DNA of 64,000 nucleotides, taken from the NCBI RefSeq assembly GCF_014652215.1, contig NZ_BMYJ01000008.1, positions 62,001 to 126,000 on the forward strand. The letters are read 5' to 3'. Shown here piece by piece: positions 43,916 to 53,582 of this stretch. Each line of letters opens with the position of its first letter. Positions within the stretch are counted from its first letter, which is position 1. This DNA comes from Neogemmobacter tilapiae. Its GTDB lineage: Bacteria > Pseudomonadota > Alphaproteobacteria > Rhodobacterales > Rhodobacteraceae. The position numbers and the translations under genes were made by a program. Under the pieces are notes generated by a model. That model did not search any database. It had not been told where the DNA came from and worked only from the letters and a program-made list of their open reading frames with translations.

Positions 43916-46900
43916 ATGAACTTCTCAGCCTGGGCCATCCGCAACCCCGTTGCGCCGCTGCTGGCCTTTTTCTTGCTGCTGTTGTTGGGTTGGCAGTCTT
44001 TCAACGTGCTGCCCATCACGCGGTTCCCGAACATTGATGTGCCATTGGTGGCCGTGTCAGTGGCGCAGCCCGGTGCGGCACCGGCCGAGATGGAAACCCA
44101 GATCACCAAGGAAATCGAAGACGCGGTGGCGGGGATCAACGGGGTGAAGAACGTCACCTCGAATCTGTCCGACGGGCTTTCGACGACGGCGATCGAGTTC
44201 CGTATGGAGATTCCCACGGACAAGGCGGTGCAGGACACGAAGGATGCGATTGACCGCATTCGGGGCGACCTGCCGGGGGATATTGAGGCCCCCATCGTCA
44301 GCCGGATCGACATTGAAGGTCAGGCGATCATGACCTTTGCCGTGTCGGCGCCGAACATGACCATCGAGGAACTGTCGTGGTTTGTCGATGATACGGTGAC
44401 GCGCGCCTTGCAGGGCCGTCCGGGGATTGGCCGGGTGGACCGTTACGGCGGCGCGGAACGGGAGATTCGGGTAGAACTGGATCCGGTAAAACTGGCCAGC
44501 CAAGGCATCACGGCGCTGGCCGTCAGCCAGCAATTGTCGCAGACCAACGCCGATCTGGGCGCAGGTAAGCTGGAAATCGGTTCGGGCGAACAGGCGATCC
44601 GCACCCTGGGCGATCAGGATACGGTCGAGCAGCTGGCAAATACGACGATTGCTTTGCCGTCGGGCCGTTTTGTGCGGCTGACCGATCTGGGCACGGTCGT
44701 CGACACTTACGAAGAACTGCGCAGCTTTTCGCGGCTGAATGGCGAGCCGATTGTCGTCTTCTCGGTCTTTCGGTCAAAAGGCGCATCCGAGGTCAGCGCG
44801 GCCGAGGTGGTGAACGAACAGCTTGAAACCCTGCGCGAGGATAACCCCGGCATTCGCATCGAGCTGATCGACGACACCGTTTACTATACCCACGGCAACT
44901 ATGAGGCCGCCCTGCATACGCTGATCGAAGGCTCGATCCTGGCGGTTCTGGTGGTGCTGGCCTTTCTGAAAAACTGGCGCGCCACCCTGATTGCCGCCGT
45001 GGCCTTGCCGCTTTCGGCCATCCCCACCTTCTGGTTCATGGATTTCATCGGCTTTTCCCTGAACCTTGTCAGCTTCCTAGCACTGACGCTGGCCACAGGG
45101 ATTCTGGTCGACGATGCCATTGTCGAGATCGAGAACATCGCCAGACACATGCGCATGGGCAAATCCGCCTATCGCGCCTCGATTGAGGCGGCGGATGAAA
45201 TCGGTTTGGCGGTGATCGCCACCACATCGACGATCATCGCGGTCTTCGTGCCGGTGTCGTTCATGCCGGGCATTCCGGGGCAATACTTCCGGCAATTCGG
45301 CCTGACGGTCGCCATTGCCGTGCTGTTCTCGCTGCTGGTCGCCCGTCTGATCACGCCGATGATGGCGGCCTACCTTATGCGCGACAAGGATGCGGTCGAA
45401 GAACACGAAAGCGAAGGCCCGTTCATGCGGGGCTATATGTGGGTGGTCAAGGCGACCACTGCCAGCTGGTACTATTATCTGACGTTGGTGGGCGCCATTG
45501 CGGCTGTTTTCGTCTCGGTCTACTTCATGTTCCAGGTGCCGGGCAGCCTTTTCCCGCCAGAAGACGAAAGCCGGATCGCGCTGTCGGTGGAACTGCCGCC
45601 GGGCACGACGCTGGAACAGACCGATGCCACGACCGAAGCCATGCGCGCCGCGATTGCCGACATCGAAGGCATCGAACGCGTGGTCGTCGTCGGTGGCGCT
45701 TCACCCACCGGCGATGTCGATATCCGCCGCGCCAGCGTCACGGTCATTCTGGAACGGCTCGACAGCGGCTTCTTGCGGAAAATTTCCGATCTGGGGCAGG
45801 CTTTGCCACTGATCGGGGGGATTTTGCCCGAAGCGCCGCCGCATGGCCGGATCATTCCGCAAAACATGATCGAGGCGGAAATCACCAAGCGTCTGGCGCT
45901 GATCCCTGACCAGCGGTCGTTCAAGCTGGCCGGTGGGGGCGGTGGTGGTCGTGCGCTGACCTACAACATCCTGTCAACGGATGAGGCCCAGCTGAACCAG
46001 GCGATCCAGATGATCGAACGCGCCTTGGCGGGCGAACCGCTGCTGGCCAACGTCTCGACCGAAAGCGCCATGCCGCGGCCGGAAATTCAGATTACACCAC
46101 GCCTGGAAGAGGCCGCCCGTCTGGGGATTACGACCCAGGCCATCGCCTCGGTCATCCGTGTGGCAACCATTGGCGATGTCGATGCGGCCTTGGCAAAATT
46201 GTCCATCGACAACCGCTTGATCCCGGTCCGTGTGCGGCTCGACGATGCCTCACGCGAAAATCTGGCGCGGATCGGGGCCCTGCGTCTGCAAACGGTGATG
46301 GGCGGCACGGTACCCCTGTCGGCTGTGGCGGACATTGCCATTGCCGAAGGGCCGGCCAATATCAAGCGTCTGAACCGTGAACGGGTTGCCACCGTCGGCG
46401 CTGACCTGCCTGTGGGTGTTGCCCTGGATACGGCGACGGCGCGCTTTGTTGAACTGACCAAGGCGCTGGACCTGCCGCCCAAGGTGCGGCTCGTGCCCTC
46501 GGGCGACGCCGAGATTCAGGCAGAATTGGTCAGCAGCTTTGGCAATGCGATGCTGATGGGCCTGCTGTTGGTCCTGACCGTGCTGATCTTGCTGTTCCGT
46601 TCGGTGATTCAGCCTTTCACCATCCTCTTCTCATTGCCTTTGGCGATTGGTGGGGTGGCGGCGGCGCTGATCATCACGGCGAACCCCTTCTCGATGCCGG
46701 TGATGATCGGGATGCTGATGCTGATGGGGATCGTGACCAAGAACGCCATCCTGCTGGTCGATTTCGCCATCGAGATGCGGGCGCGGGGGATGGACCGGGT
46801 CGCGGCGGTGGTCGAGGCTGGGCACAAGCGGGCGCGTCCGATCGTCATGACCTCGATCGCCATGTCGGCGGGCATGTTGCCCTCGGCTTTGGGGGTGGGC

Positions 46901-47200
46901 GAGGGCGGTTCCTTCCGTGCGCCAATGGCCATTGCGGTGACGGGGGGGATCATCATGTCGACGATCCTCAGCCTTGTGGTCGTGCCGTCGTTCTTTTTGA
47001 TCATGGACGATCTGTCACGCCTGATGGCCTGGATCTTCAGCCCGCTGATCGGGCCGAAAGAGGCCGAGCCGGAAAATCCGGAGGGGCATGTGCTGGCCGA
47101 GCGGATCGAACAGGGCAATCGCGCCTTGGCCGAGCGGATCGAGGCGCTAGAAAACGCGACGGGCAAAAGGGGCGGTCCTGCCCTGCACGTCGCCGAATAG
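43916..47200 (+). CDS. RND multidrug efflux permease (HAE1 type)
   Basis: Full-length 1,094-residue AcrB-like proton/drug antiporter. Twelve membrane segments and two large periplasmic loops. TM4 LVDDAIVEIENIARHMRMG keeps both proton-relay Asp. The periplasmic start FPNIDVPLVAVSVAQPGA is typical of HAE1. A C-terminal cytoplasmic tail of ~45 charged residues is longer than AcrB's. Drug range cannot be predicted. Ends at a bidirectional terminator. Confidence 0.95.
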   Translation: MNFSAWAIRNPVAPLLAFFLLLLLGWQSFNVLPITRFPNIDVPLVAVSVAQPGAAPAEMETQITKEIEDAVAGINGVKNVTSNLSDGLSTTAIEFRMEIPTDKAVQDTKDAIDRIRGDLPGDIEAPIVSRIDIEGQAIMTFAVSAPNMTIEELSWFVDDTVTRALQGRPGIGRVDRYGGAEREIRVELDPVKLASQGITALAVSQQLSQTNADLGAGKLEIGSGEQAIRTLGDQDTVEQLANTTIALPSGRFVRLTDLGTVVDTYEELRSFSRLNGEPIVVFSVFRSKGASEVSAAEVVNEQLETLREDNPGIRIELIDDTVYYTHGNYEAALHTLIEGSILAVLVVLAFLKNWRATLIAAVALPLSAIPTFWFMDFIGFSLNLVSFLALTLATGILVDDAIVEIENIARHMRMGKSAYRASIEAADEIGLAVIATTSTIIAVFVPVSFMPGIPGQYFRQFGLTVAIAVLFSLLVARLITPMMAAYLMRDKDAVEEHESEGPFMRGYMWVVKATTASWYYYLTLVGAIAAVFVSVYFMFQVPGSLFPPEDESRIALSVELPPGTTLEQTDATTEAMRAAIADIEGIERVVVVGGASPTGDVDIRRASVTVILERLDSGFLRKISDLGQALPLIGGILPEAPPHGRIIPQNMIEAEITKRLALIPDQRSFKLAGGGGGGRALTYNILSTDEAQLNQAIQMIERALAGEPLLANVSTESAMPRPEIQITPRLEEAARLGITTQAIASVIRVATIGDVDAALAKLSIDNRLIPVRVRLDDASRENLARIGALRLQTVMGGTVPLSAVADIAIAEGPANIKRLNRERVATVGADLPVGVALDTATARFVELTKALDLPPKVRLVPSGDAEIQAELVSSFGNAMLMGLLLVLTVLILLFRSVIQPFTILFSLPLAIGGVAAALIITANPFSMPVMIGMLMLMGIVTKNAILLVDFAIEMRARGMDRVAAVVEAGHKRARPIVMTSIAMSAGMLPSALGVGEGGSFRAPMAIAVTGGIIMSTILSLVVVPSFFLIMDDLSRLMAWIFSPLIGPKEAEPENPEGHVLAERIEQGNRALAERIEALENATGKRGGPALHVAE

Positions 47201-47214
47201 GGCGCCCAGAGAAT

Positions 47215-47246
47215 CAAGACGCCGGGCTCTAAGGTCCGGCGTCTTG
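47215..47246. terminator. Bidirectional terminator, RND pump / FAD oxidase
   Basis: Perfect 11-pair stem CAAGACGCCGG / CCGGCGTCTTG with 10-base loop between convergent genes. Confidence 0.8.
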
Positions 47247-47248
47247 CG

Positions 47249-48649
47249 TTAGGGCAAAACCTTGCCCGGGTTCATCACACCCTTTGGGTCCAGCGCCGAC
47301 TTGATGTTGGCCATCACCGCCAATGCCACCGGATCCTTGCGCCGTGCCATGCTGGGCTTTTTCGACAGGCCCACCCCATGTTCGGCGGAAAAGCTGCCAC
47401 CCAGATCCTGCACCACATCCTCAATCGCGCTGACAATCCGGTCGGACAGTGCCGCGTCCTCGCGCGAAGGGAAGACCGTGTAATGCACATTGCCATCCCC
47501 CAGATGCGCCACCGCCAGATCACTGGCCCCCGCATCCAGCCCCGGCAGACGCGCGGCAATTCCGGTCAGGAATGCCTCAACCCCATCCAGCGGCAGGGCC
47601 ACATCGGTATCAATCGCCGGTTTCTTGGCAAAGGTGATCTCGGCGGCCAATTCCCGGCGCTGCCACAGCGCCCGCCTTTGCGCCTCGTTCTGGGCCAGAA
47701 CGGCATCCTCGATCAGGCCTTGTTCCATCATCGGGGCCAACACCCCTTCCAGCAGCCCCGTCAGCGCCACCTGCCCATCTGGCCCCGCCTCGGCCAAATG
47801 CGGGGCCGTGGCCCCCAGTTCGACCAGAATGTTCACCGGATAGCGCCCGGCAAAGGGGGCCCCCACATCGGGCCGCACCGCAACCAGCCGCTCGATGTAA
47901 CTGGCGGGCATGAACTCAAACGCTTCCACCAAACCGCCGCTTTCGCCTTGCAAGCGGTTCAGCAAGTCCAAGGCATCGCCCAACCGCGCCATGCCCAGCA
48001 TCGCCGTTGCATGGGCGCGGGGGGCAGGCACCAGCCGCATGATCGCGCTGGTGATCACGCCCAAGGTGCCTTCGGCCCCGATGAACAGGTCTTTCAGATC
48101 ATAGCCGGAATTGTCCTTGTGCAGTTCCGATTGCAGGTTCAGCACCCGTCCATCGGCCAGAACCACCTCCAGCCCCAGACAAAGCCCCCTTGTCGAGCCA
48201 TAGCGCAGCACGTTCGACCCGCCCGCATTGGTGGACAAAACGCCGCCAATCGTCGCCGACCCCCGCGCGCCGAACCACAGCGGAAAATACAGGCCCTCGG
48301 CCTCCGCCGCCTCGTGCAGGCTGGACAGGATCACCCCCGCCTCCACCCGCGCAAGGCGCGAGGCTGCCCGAATCTCATGAATCCGGTTCATCCGCTCTAG
48401 GGAAAGCATCACGCCGCCGCGCGTCATAAGGCCCCCAACAAGGCCCGTCCGCCCGCCCGCCGGAACAATCGCCCCGCCCGCTGCTGCAACCGCCTTGACC
48501 ACCGCCGCGACGTCATCGGTGTTGGCTGGCCGCACCACCGCCAGAGGCTCCGCCTGATATTTCCCCGTCCAATCGCCGCAATAGGGGGCCATGTCCCGCC
48601 CCGTCAGCACATGGTCGCGCCCGACCAACCCCTGCAATGTTTCGATCAT
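47249..48649 (-). CDS. FAD-binding oxidase (GlcD/D-lactate dehydrogenase-like)
   Basis: 466 residues. N-terminal PCMH-type FAD domain (VVRPANTDDVAAVV; PAGGRTGLVGG; GGVLSTNAGGSNVLRYG) and the FAD_oxidase_C domain with the metal-binding VAHLGDGNVHYTVFP and EHGVGLSKK. Oxidises a D-2-hydroxy acid such as D-lactate, D-2-hydroxyglutarate or glycolate. Start MIETLQG is chosen because AAAGGGG lies 6 bases upstream; an in-frame ATG two codons earlier is too close. Stands alone, divergent from the YceI gene. Confidence 0.88.
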   Translation of the reverse strand: MIETLQGLVGRDHVLTGRDMAPYCGDWTGKYQAEPLAVVRPANTDDVAAVVKAVAAAGGAIVPAGGRTGLVGGLMTRGGVMLSLERMNRIHEIRAASRLARVEAGVILSSLHEAAEAEGLYFPLWFGARGSATIGGVLSTNAGGSNVLRYGSTRGLCLGLEVVLADGRVLNLQSELHKDNSGYDLKDLFIGAEGTLGVITSAIMRLVPAPRAHATAMLGMARLGDALDLLNRLQGESGGLVEAFEFMPASYIERLVAVRPDVGAPFAGRYPVNILVELGATAPHLAEAGPDGQVALTGLLEGVLAPMMEQGLIEDAVLAQNEAQRRALWQRRELAAEITFAKKPAIDTDVALPLDGVEAFLTGIAARLPGLDAGASDLAVAHLGDGNVHYTVFPSREDAALSDRIVSAIEDVVQDLGGSFSAEHGVGLSKKPSMARRKDPVALAVMANIKSALDPKGVMNPGKVLP

Positions 48650-48722
48650 GCCCATCCCCTTTGCGCCGAATCTAGCCGCCTGCCGCGCGTACCGCCAGCC
48701 ATGGCTTGACAATCCTGCGGCT

Positions 48723-48750
48723 TATACTTAGCTTTAATGCTAAGTATAAG
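48723..48750. promoter_or_regulatory. Perfect inverted repeat before the YceI gene
   Basis: TTATACTTAGC and GCTAAGTATAA, 11-base perfect arms with 6-base spacer TTTAAT. The TTAGC/GCTAA halves resemble MarR/SlyA-type sites. TTGACA lies upstream at 48706. Its right arm abuts the AAGGAG of the YceI gene, so binding could block translation start as well as transcription. Confidence 0.65.
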
Positions 48751-48759
48751 GAGTCGACC

Positions 48760-49398
48760 ATGCGCCACCTGCTTCTGACCGCCGCCCTGCTGCTGGCCAC
48801 ACCGCTTGAAGCGCAAGAGGCCGCCGAAAAGCCGACCGACCTGCCCGCGGGCGAATACAAAGCCGACCTTGGCCACACCCGCCTGCTGTTCAAGGTGAAC
48901 CACCTTGGCTTTTCCAACTACTACGGCCTGTTCAAGCAAATCGACGCGACCCTGCAATTCGACCCTGCGGCCCCCGAAACGATGCAGCTTTCGGTGACGA
49001 TAGACCCCAAGTCAGTCGAAACGCATTATCCCGACCCGGCGATGGATTTTAACGGCGTCCTTGCGGGACCAGAGCTGCTGGACGCGGACAAGTTCCCCAC
49101 CATCACCTATCAATCCACCAAGATCACCCTCACCGGCCCGACCAGCGCCGATGTCACGGGCGATCTGACACTGCATGGCGTAACGAAACCCGTGACGCTG
49201 CAAGTGACGTTCAACGGCGGCTGGCCCGACCACCCGATGGACCCCGGCGCAAGGATCGGCTTTTCCGCGACGGGTTTCTTGAACCGCTCCGACTTTGGCA
49301 TCGCCTACGGCATCCCCGCTGAAGGCAGCACGATGGGCGTCAGCAACCGCGTCGATCTGATTATCGAGACGGAAATGAAACGCGCGCCGGGGCCGTGA
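48760..49398 (+). CDS. YceI-family periplasmic protein
   Basis: 212 residues with signal peptide ~1-20 (MRHLLLTAALLLATPLEAQ). The mature part is the lipocalin-like YceI barrel that binds isoprenoid/polyisoprenoid lipids in relatives: GEYKADLGHTRLLFKVNHLG at the start and FNRSDFGIAYG near the end. AAGGAG lies 6 bases before this ATG. Role in the cell not defined; possibly stress or quinone-related. Confidence 0.88.
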   Translation: MRHLLLTAALLLATPLEAQEAAEKPTDLPAGEYKADLGHTRLLFKVNHLGFSNYYGLFKQIDATLQFDPAAPETMQLSVTIDPKSVETHYPDPAMDFNGVLAGPELLDADKFPTITYQSTKITLTGPTSADVTGDLTLHGVTKPVTLQVTFNGGWPDHPMDPGARIGFSATGFLNRSDFGIAYGIPAEGSTMGVSNRVDLIIETEMKRAPGP

Positions 49399-49431
49399 AT
49401 CACGCGAAACTTGCCCGGCGACCAGCCGGGC

Positions 49432-49459
49432 CGCGCACGCCGCCCCCAGGGCGTGCGCG
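49432..49459 (+). terminator. Hairpin after the YceI gene
   Basis: Perfect 10-pair stem CGCGCACGCC / GGCGTGCGCG, loop of 8, then TTT. Nothing else is seen in the gap to the tesA-like gene end. Confidence 0.6.
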
Positions 49460-49591
49460 TTTGGAGCGTCAGCCAAAAGCGCCACGTCTTTCGGGGTTGA
49501 ACCATAAATCAAGGGGAACAGCCGTGGCTGCGCACACCCGCGGCGCGCGCGGCCCTCACCTCTGCCGCCGCCGCCATTGGCGCCATCCGGG

Positions 49592-50266
49592 TCAAGGGCT
49601 AGTTTTCCCCGCCAACTCCACCACCCTCGGCCCCAGCCCCTGCACAATCAGCCCCACCCCTTCCGCATTCGGATGAATCCCATCCGCCTGCAACAAGGCC
49701 CCCAATTCCCCCAGATCATCCCCCATCAGCCGAAACAGGCTCGGCTCCAGCAAGGCCCCATATTCCCCCGCCAAGGCCGCATACATCCCATCAAACGACG
49801 CCTTATACGCCGCCCCATAGTTCCCCGGCGCTTCCATCCCCACCAGCAGCACCGGCAACCCCCGCTCCCGCGCCTTCTCCAGAATAGCCGCCAGATTCCC
49901 CCGCGCCTCGGCCGGATCAATCCCCCGCAGCATGTCATTCCCGCCCAGAATGACCATCAGCGCATCCGCATCCGCCCCCAAAGCCCAGTCCAGCCGCGAC
50001 AGCCCCCCCGCCGTCGTATCCCCCGATACCCCCGCATTCTGCACCACAACCTCCGCCCCCGCCGCCTCCAGCCAGCCCTGCAACTGCGGCACCAACCCCT
50101 CTTCCGGCGGCAGACCATAGCCCGCCGTCAGACTGTCCCCCAGTGCCACAACGGTCACAGGTTCCGCCCAAACCGGCATCGCCAGAAAAATGAACCCGAA
50201 AGTGCAGTTGGCAAGTCGCTCGCGAAACCCATATGCAAAGGAACGGAACTTGGGGAAGAATGGCAT
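49592..50266 (-). CDS. tesA: SGNH/GDSL esterase, TesA-like (arylesterase)
   Basis: 224 residues. N-terminal export signal ending FIFLAMPVWA, then blocks I (ALGDSLTAGYG, Ser nucleophile), III (GGNDMLRGI) and V (DGIHPNAEG, Asp/His). A periplasmic multifunctional esterase/lysophospholipase in relatives. Its only plausible ATG (50264-50266) lies on the same bases as the ATG of the divergent ABC gene (50265-50267). AGG sits 8 bases ahead. The start remains uncertain because the N-terminus before the hydrophobic stretch is long. Confidence 0.85.
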   Translation of the reverse strand: MPFFPKFRSFAYGFRERLANCTFGFIFLAMPVWAEPVTVVALGDSLTAGYGLPPEEGLVPQLQGWLEAAGAEVVVQNAGVSGDTTAGGLSRLDWALGADADALMVILGGNDMLRGIDPAEARGNLAAILEKARERGLPVLLVGMEAPGNYGAAYKASFDGMYAALAGEYGALLEPSLFRLMGDDLGELGALLQADGIHPNAEGVGLIVQGLGPRVVELAGKTSP

Positions 50267-50957
50267 GGCAGAACCTGTGATCGCGCTGGACGGGGCGCGG
50301 CTGACCTTGGCGGGCAATGCCGGTCCGGTGGAAATTCTCAAAGGTCTTAACCTCTCCGTCCCCAAAGGGCAAAGCCTTGGTCTGATTGGCCCCTCCGGTT
50401 CGGGCAAATCTTCGTTACTCATGGTCATGGGCGGGCTCGAGGCCGCCACCGGTGGCCGCGTTCTGGCCATGGGCCAGGATCTGACCGCCATGACCGAGGA
50501 TGATCTCGCCCGCTTTCGCCAGCGCCACATGGGCGTCGTCTTTCAGTCCTTTCACCTGATCCCCACCATGACCGCCTTGGAAAACGTCGCTGTCCCCTTG
50601 GAACTCGCCGGCCACCGCGATGCCTTTGACCGCGCCGCCGATGAACTGCGTTCTGTCGGCCTCGGCCACCGTCTTGACCACTATCCCCGCCAGCTTTCCG
50701 GCGGTGAACAGCAAAGGGTCGCCTTGGCCCGCGCCGCAGCCCCGCGCCCCGCCATCCTTTTGGCCGACGAACCCACCGGCAACCTTGATGGCGTCAACGG
50801 GCAGGCCATCATGGACCTGCTCTTCGGCCTGCGCGACCGCCATGGCGCCACCCTCATCCTTGTCACCCATGCCCCCGAACTCGCCGAACGCTGTGACCGG
50901 ATCGTAAGGCTCGCCGATGGGCTGATCGTCGGCGACGAATTGCGGGCCGCAGCATGA
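50265..50957 (+). CDS. ABC transporter ATPase, YbbA/LolD type
   Basis: 230 residues. Walker A GPSGSGKSS, signature LSGGEQQRVALARA, Walker B ILLADEP, H-loop LVTHAPE. Partners the FtsX-like permease encoded 4 bases overlapping downstream. In E. coli ybbA/ybbP also lie next to tesA. GGGGAAG is 7 bases before the ATG. Likely a mechanotransducing or lipid-related exporter; substrate not established. Confidence 0.9.
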   Translation: MAEPVIALDGARLTLAGNAGPVEILKGLNLSVPKGQSLGLIGPSGSGKSSLLMVMGGLEAATGGRVLAMGQDLTAMTEDDLARFRQRHMGVVFQSFHLIPTMTALENVAVPLELAGHRDAFDRAADELRSVGLGHRLDHYPRQLSGGEQQRVALARAAAPRPAILLADEPTGNLDGVNGQAIMDLLFGLRDRHGATLILVTHAPELAERCDRIVRLADGLIVGDELRAAA

Positions 50958-53458
50958 GCCTCTCTTTGGCCGCCCGTCTGGCCCGGCGGGAATTGCGCGG
51001 CGGTCTGGCCGGGTTCCGCGTCTTTCTCGCCTGCCTTGCCCTTGGCGTCGCGGCCATCGCCGCCGTCGGCCTTGTGCGTTCCGGCATTCAGGCGGGCCTT
51101 TCTGATCAGGGCGCTGTGCTGCTCGGTGGTGATGCGGAACTCTCCTTCACCTACCGCTTTGCCGATGAACAAGAACGCGCTTTCATCGACAGCACGGCCA
51201 TCGCCCATTCCGAAATCGTCGATTTCCGTTCCATGGCCGTCGTGGGCGAGGATCGCGCCCTGACCCAAGTCAAGGCGGTGGACAGCGCCTATCCCCTGAC
51301 CGGCACCGTCGAACTTGACCCAAGCATACCCTTGGCAAAGGCTCTGGCCGACAAGGGCGCGGTCATGGATCGCATCTTGGCCGACCGGCTGGGCCTGCAA
51401 CCCGGCGATACGTTCCGCTTGGGTGAGGGGGATTTTCGCCTTTCCGCCATTCTGACCCGCGAACCCGACAGCGCCAGCGGCGGCTTTGCCCTTGGCCCGC
51501 GCACCCTTGTGCTGACGACCTCGCTCGACGGTTCCGGCCTGATCCAGCCCGGCTCGCTGTTTGACACCTCTTACCGCATGATGTTGCCCCCCGGCACCGA
51601 TCTGGACGCGCTGAAAGCCCAAGCCGAAAGCCAATTCCGCGACAAGGGCCTGCGCTGGGCCGACAGCCGCCGCGCTGCCCCCGGCGTGGACCGCTTTGTC
51701 GAACGCATGGGCGCGTTCCTGATCCTTGTGGGCCTTGCGGGCCTCGCCGTGGGCGGCGTCGGCATCCAATCGGCGGTAAGGGCCTATCTCGAAGGCAAAA
51801 TCCCCACCATCGCCACCCTGCGCACGCTGGGCGCACCATCAGGCCTGATCTTCCGGCTTTACCTGATCCAGATCGGCGCACTGGCCCTTGTCGGCATTCT
51901 GGCCGGGCTGATCCTTGGCGCGCTGGCCATCCTGATCGCCGCCCCCCTGATCGCCGCGGCCTTGCCCTTTCCGGTCGACTTTGGCCTCTATCCCATGCCC
52001 CTGATCGAGGCTGCCTTCTACGGCGCCATGACGGCCCTTGTCTTTACCCTTTGGCCCTTGGCCCGCAGCGAAAACATCCGCGCGGCGGCGCTGTATCGCG
52101 GGGCAGATCGCGGCCATTGGCCGAATCTCCGCCGCATCGCGCTGATCCTTGGCGCGGTGGCGGTCCTGCTGGCGGGGGCCGTCTGGTTTTCCGACAATTG
52201 GAAACTGGCGCTGGGCTCGGCCTTGGGCGTCGTGCTTTCTCTGATCCTTCTGGCCTTGGCCGCGCTGGCTCTGCGCTGGCTTTGCCGCCGTTTGGCCCGT
52301 TCCCGCCTGACCCGTGGCCGCACCGCCCTGCGTCTGGCGCTCGCCGCCATCGGCGGCCCAAGGGACGAGGCGATGCCCGTTGTCCTGTCGTTGGGCCTTG
52401 GTCTGACGGTTCTGGCGGCCGTGGGGCAGATCGATTCCAACTTGCGCACGGCCATCGCGACCGATCTGCCGACCCGGGCGCCTTCGTTCTTTTTCGTCGA
52501 TATTCAGCCCGATCAGATCGACGGCTTTCTGGAACGGGTGAAATCTGACCCCGCCGTCACCGATGTTGAAACCGCCCCCATGCTGCGCGGTATCATTACC
52601 CTGATCAACGGTCGTCCCGCGCGCGAAGTCGCAGGCCCCCATTGGGTGCTGAACGGTGATCGTGGCATTTCCTATGCCGATGCTTTGCCGGATGGGACGA
52701 CCATCACCGCTGGGCAGTTCTGGCCACAGGGCTATGAGGGCCCGCCACAACTGTCCTTCGGTGCCGACGAGGCGATGGAACTGGGTCTGACCTTGGGCGA
52801 CCGCATGACGGTGAACATTCTGGGGCGGGATATCGAGGCGGAAATCACCAGCCTGCGGGCCGTGGATTTTTCCGACGCTGGCATGGGCTTTGTGATGCTG
52901 ATGAATGCCGGCGCGCTGCGGGGGGCGCCGCATTCCCACATCGCGACCGTCTATATGGGCGAACAGGCCGAGGCGGCTCTGCTGCGCGATCTGTCCAAAG
53001 CCTATCCGAACCTGACCGCTATCCGCGTGAAAGAGGCGATCGACCGCGTGACCGAGGCTTTGTCGGCCATTGCGACGGCCACCGCCTGGGCGGCGGCGGC
53101 CACGCTGCTGACCGGCTTTGTCGTGTTGATCGGCGCTGCGGCGGCTGGCGAAAAGGCGCGGGTCTATGAGGCGGCGGTTCTGAAAACGCTGGGGGCCACG
53201 CGCGGGCGCATTCTGGCCAGCTTTGCCCTGCGTTCGGCCCTGACCGGGGCGGCGGCAGGGATGGTCGCTGTTCTGGCGGCAGCACTGTCGGCCTGGGCCG
53301 TGCTGGAACTGGTGATGGAGGTAGATTACCGCTTTGAACCCTGGTCCGCCTTGGGCGTGGTAGGGGCGGGCCTGGTGGTGACCTTGCTGGCCGGCCTCGG
53401 CTTCGCCGCCCGTCCCTTGGGCGTAAAACCCGCCCGCATCCTCAGAAACGAAGCGTAG
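50954..53458 (+). CDS. ABC transporter permease, YbbP-like FtsX family
   Basis: 834 residues. N-terminal membrane segment (~17-40), large periplasmic domain, then FtsX domain around 255-375, further central segments ~395-445, a second periplasmic domain (~480-690) and a last FtsX domain at 700-820. This ten-segment layout fits YbbP. Coupled to the ATPase by ATGA. Presumed to move or sense envelope lipids or lipoproteins with the neighbouring TesA-like esterase (inference). Confidence 0.9.
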   Translation: MSLSLAARLARRELRGGLAGFRVFLACLALGVAAIAAVGLVRSGIQAGLSDQGAVLLGGDAELSFTYRFADEQERAFIDSTAIAHSEIVDFRSMAVVGEDRALTQVKAVDSAYPLTGTVELDPSIPLAKALADKGAVMDRILADRLGLQPGDTFRLGEGDFRLSAILTREPDSASGGFALGPRTLVLTTSLDGSGLIQPGSLFDTSYRMMLPPGTDLDALKAQAESQFRDKGLRWADSRRAAPGVDRFVERMGAFLILVGLAGLAVGGVGIQSAVRAYLEGKIPTIATLRTLGAPSGLIFRLYLIQIGALALVGILAGLILGALAILIAAPLIAAALPFPVDFGLYPMPLIEAAFYGAMTALVFTLWPLARSENIRAAALYRGADRGHWPNLRRIALILGAVAVLLAGAVWFSDNWKLALGSALGVVLSLILLALAALALRWLCRRLARSRLTRGRTALRLALAAIGGPRDEAMPVVLSLGLGLTVLAAVGQIDSNLRTAIATDLPTRAPSFFFVDIQPDQIDGFLERVKSDPAVTDVETAPMLRGIITLINGRPAREVAGPHWVLNGDRGISYADALPDGTTITAGQFWPQGYEGPPQLSFGADEAMELGLTLGDRMTVNILGRDIEAEITSLRAVDFSDAGMGFVMLMNAGALRGAPHSHIATVYMGEQAEAALLRDLSKAYPNLTAIRVKEAIDRVTEALSAIATATAWAAAATLLTGFVVLIGAAAAGEKARVYEAAVLKTLGATRGRILASFALRSALTGAAAGMVAVLAAALSAWAVLELVMEVDYRFEPWSALGVVGAGLVVTLLAGLGFAARPLGVKPARILRNEA

Positions 53459-53545
53459 GTCGGGCCTCGGCCCGGCTCAACCCTCCCCCAAAAAAAGAGA
53501 ATTCAAAATACTGAATATAACAACTAAATCAATACATTGACCGCA

Positions 53546-53561
53546 ATTTCACGCGTGAAAT
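53546..53561. repeat. 16 bp palindrome with TTTCACGCGTGAAA core, copy 3
   Basis: Perfect palindrome in the AT-rich gap between two convergent genes. Same core as 13010 and 30933. Confidence 0.8.
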
Positions 53562-53582
53562 CTTTCACAAATGGGGCCGCCC

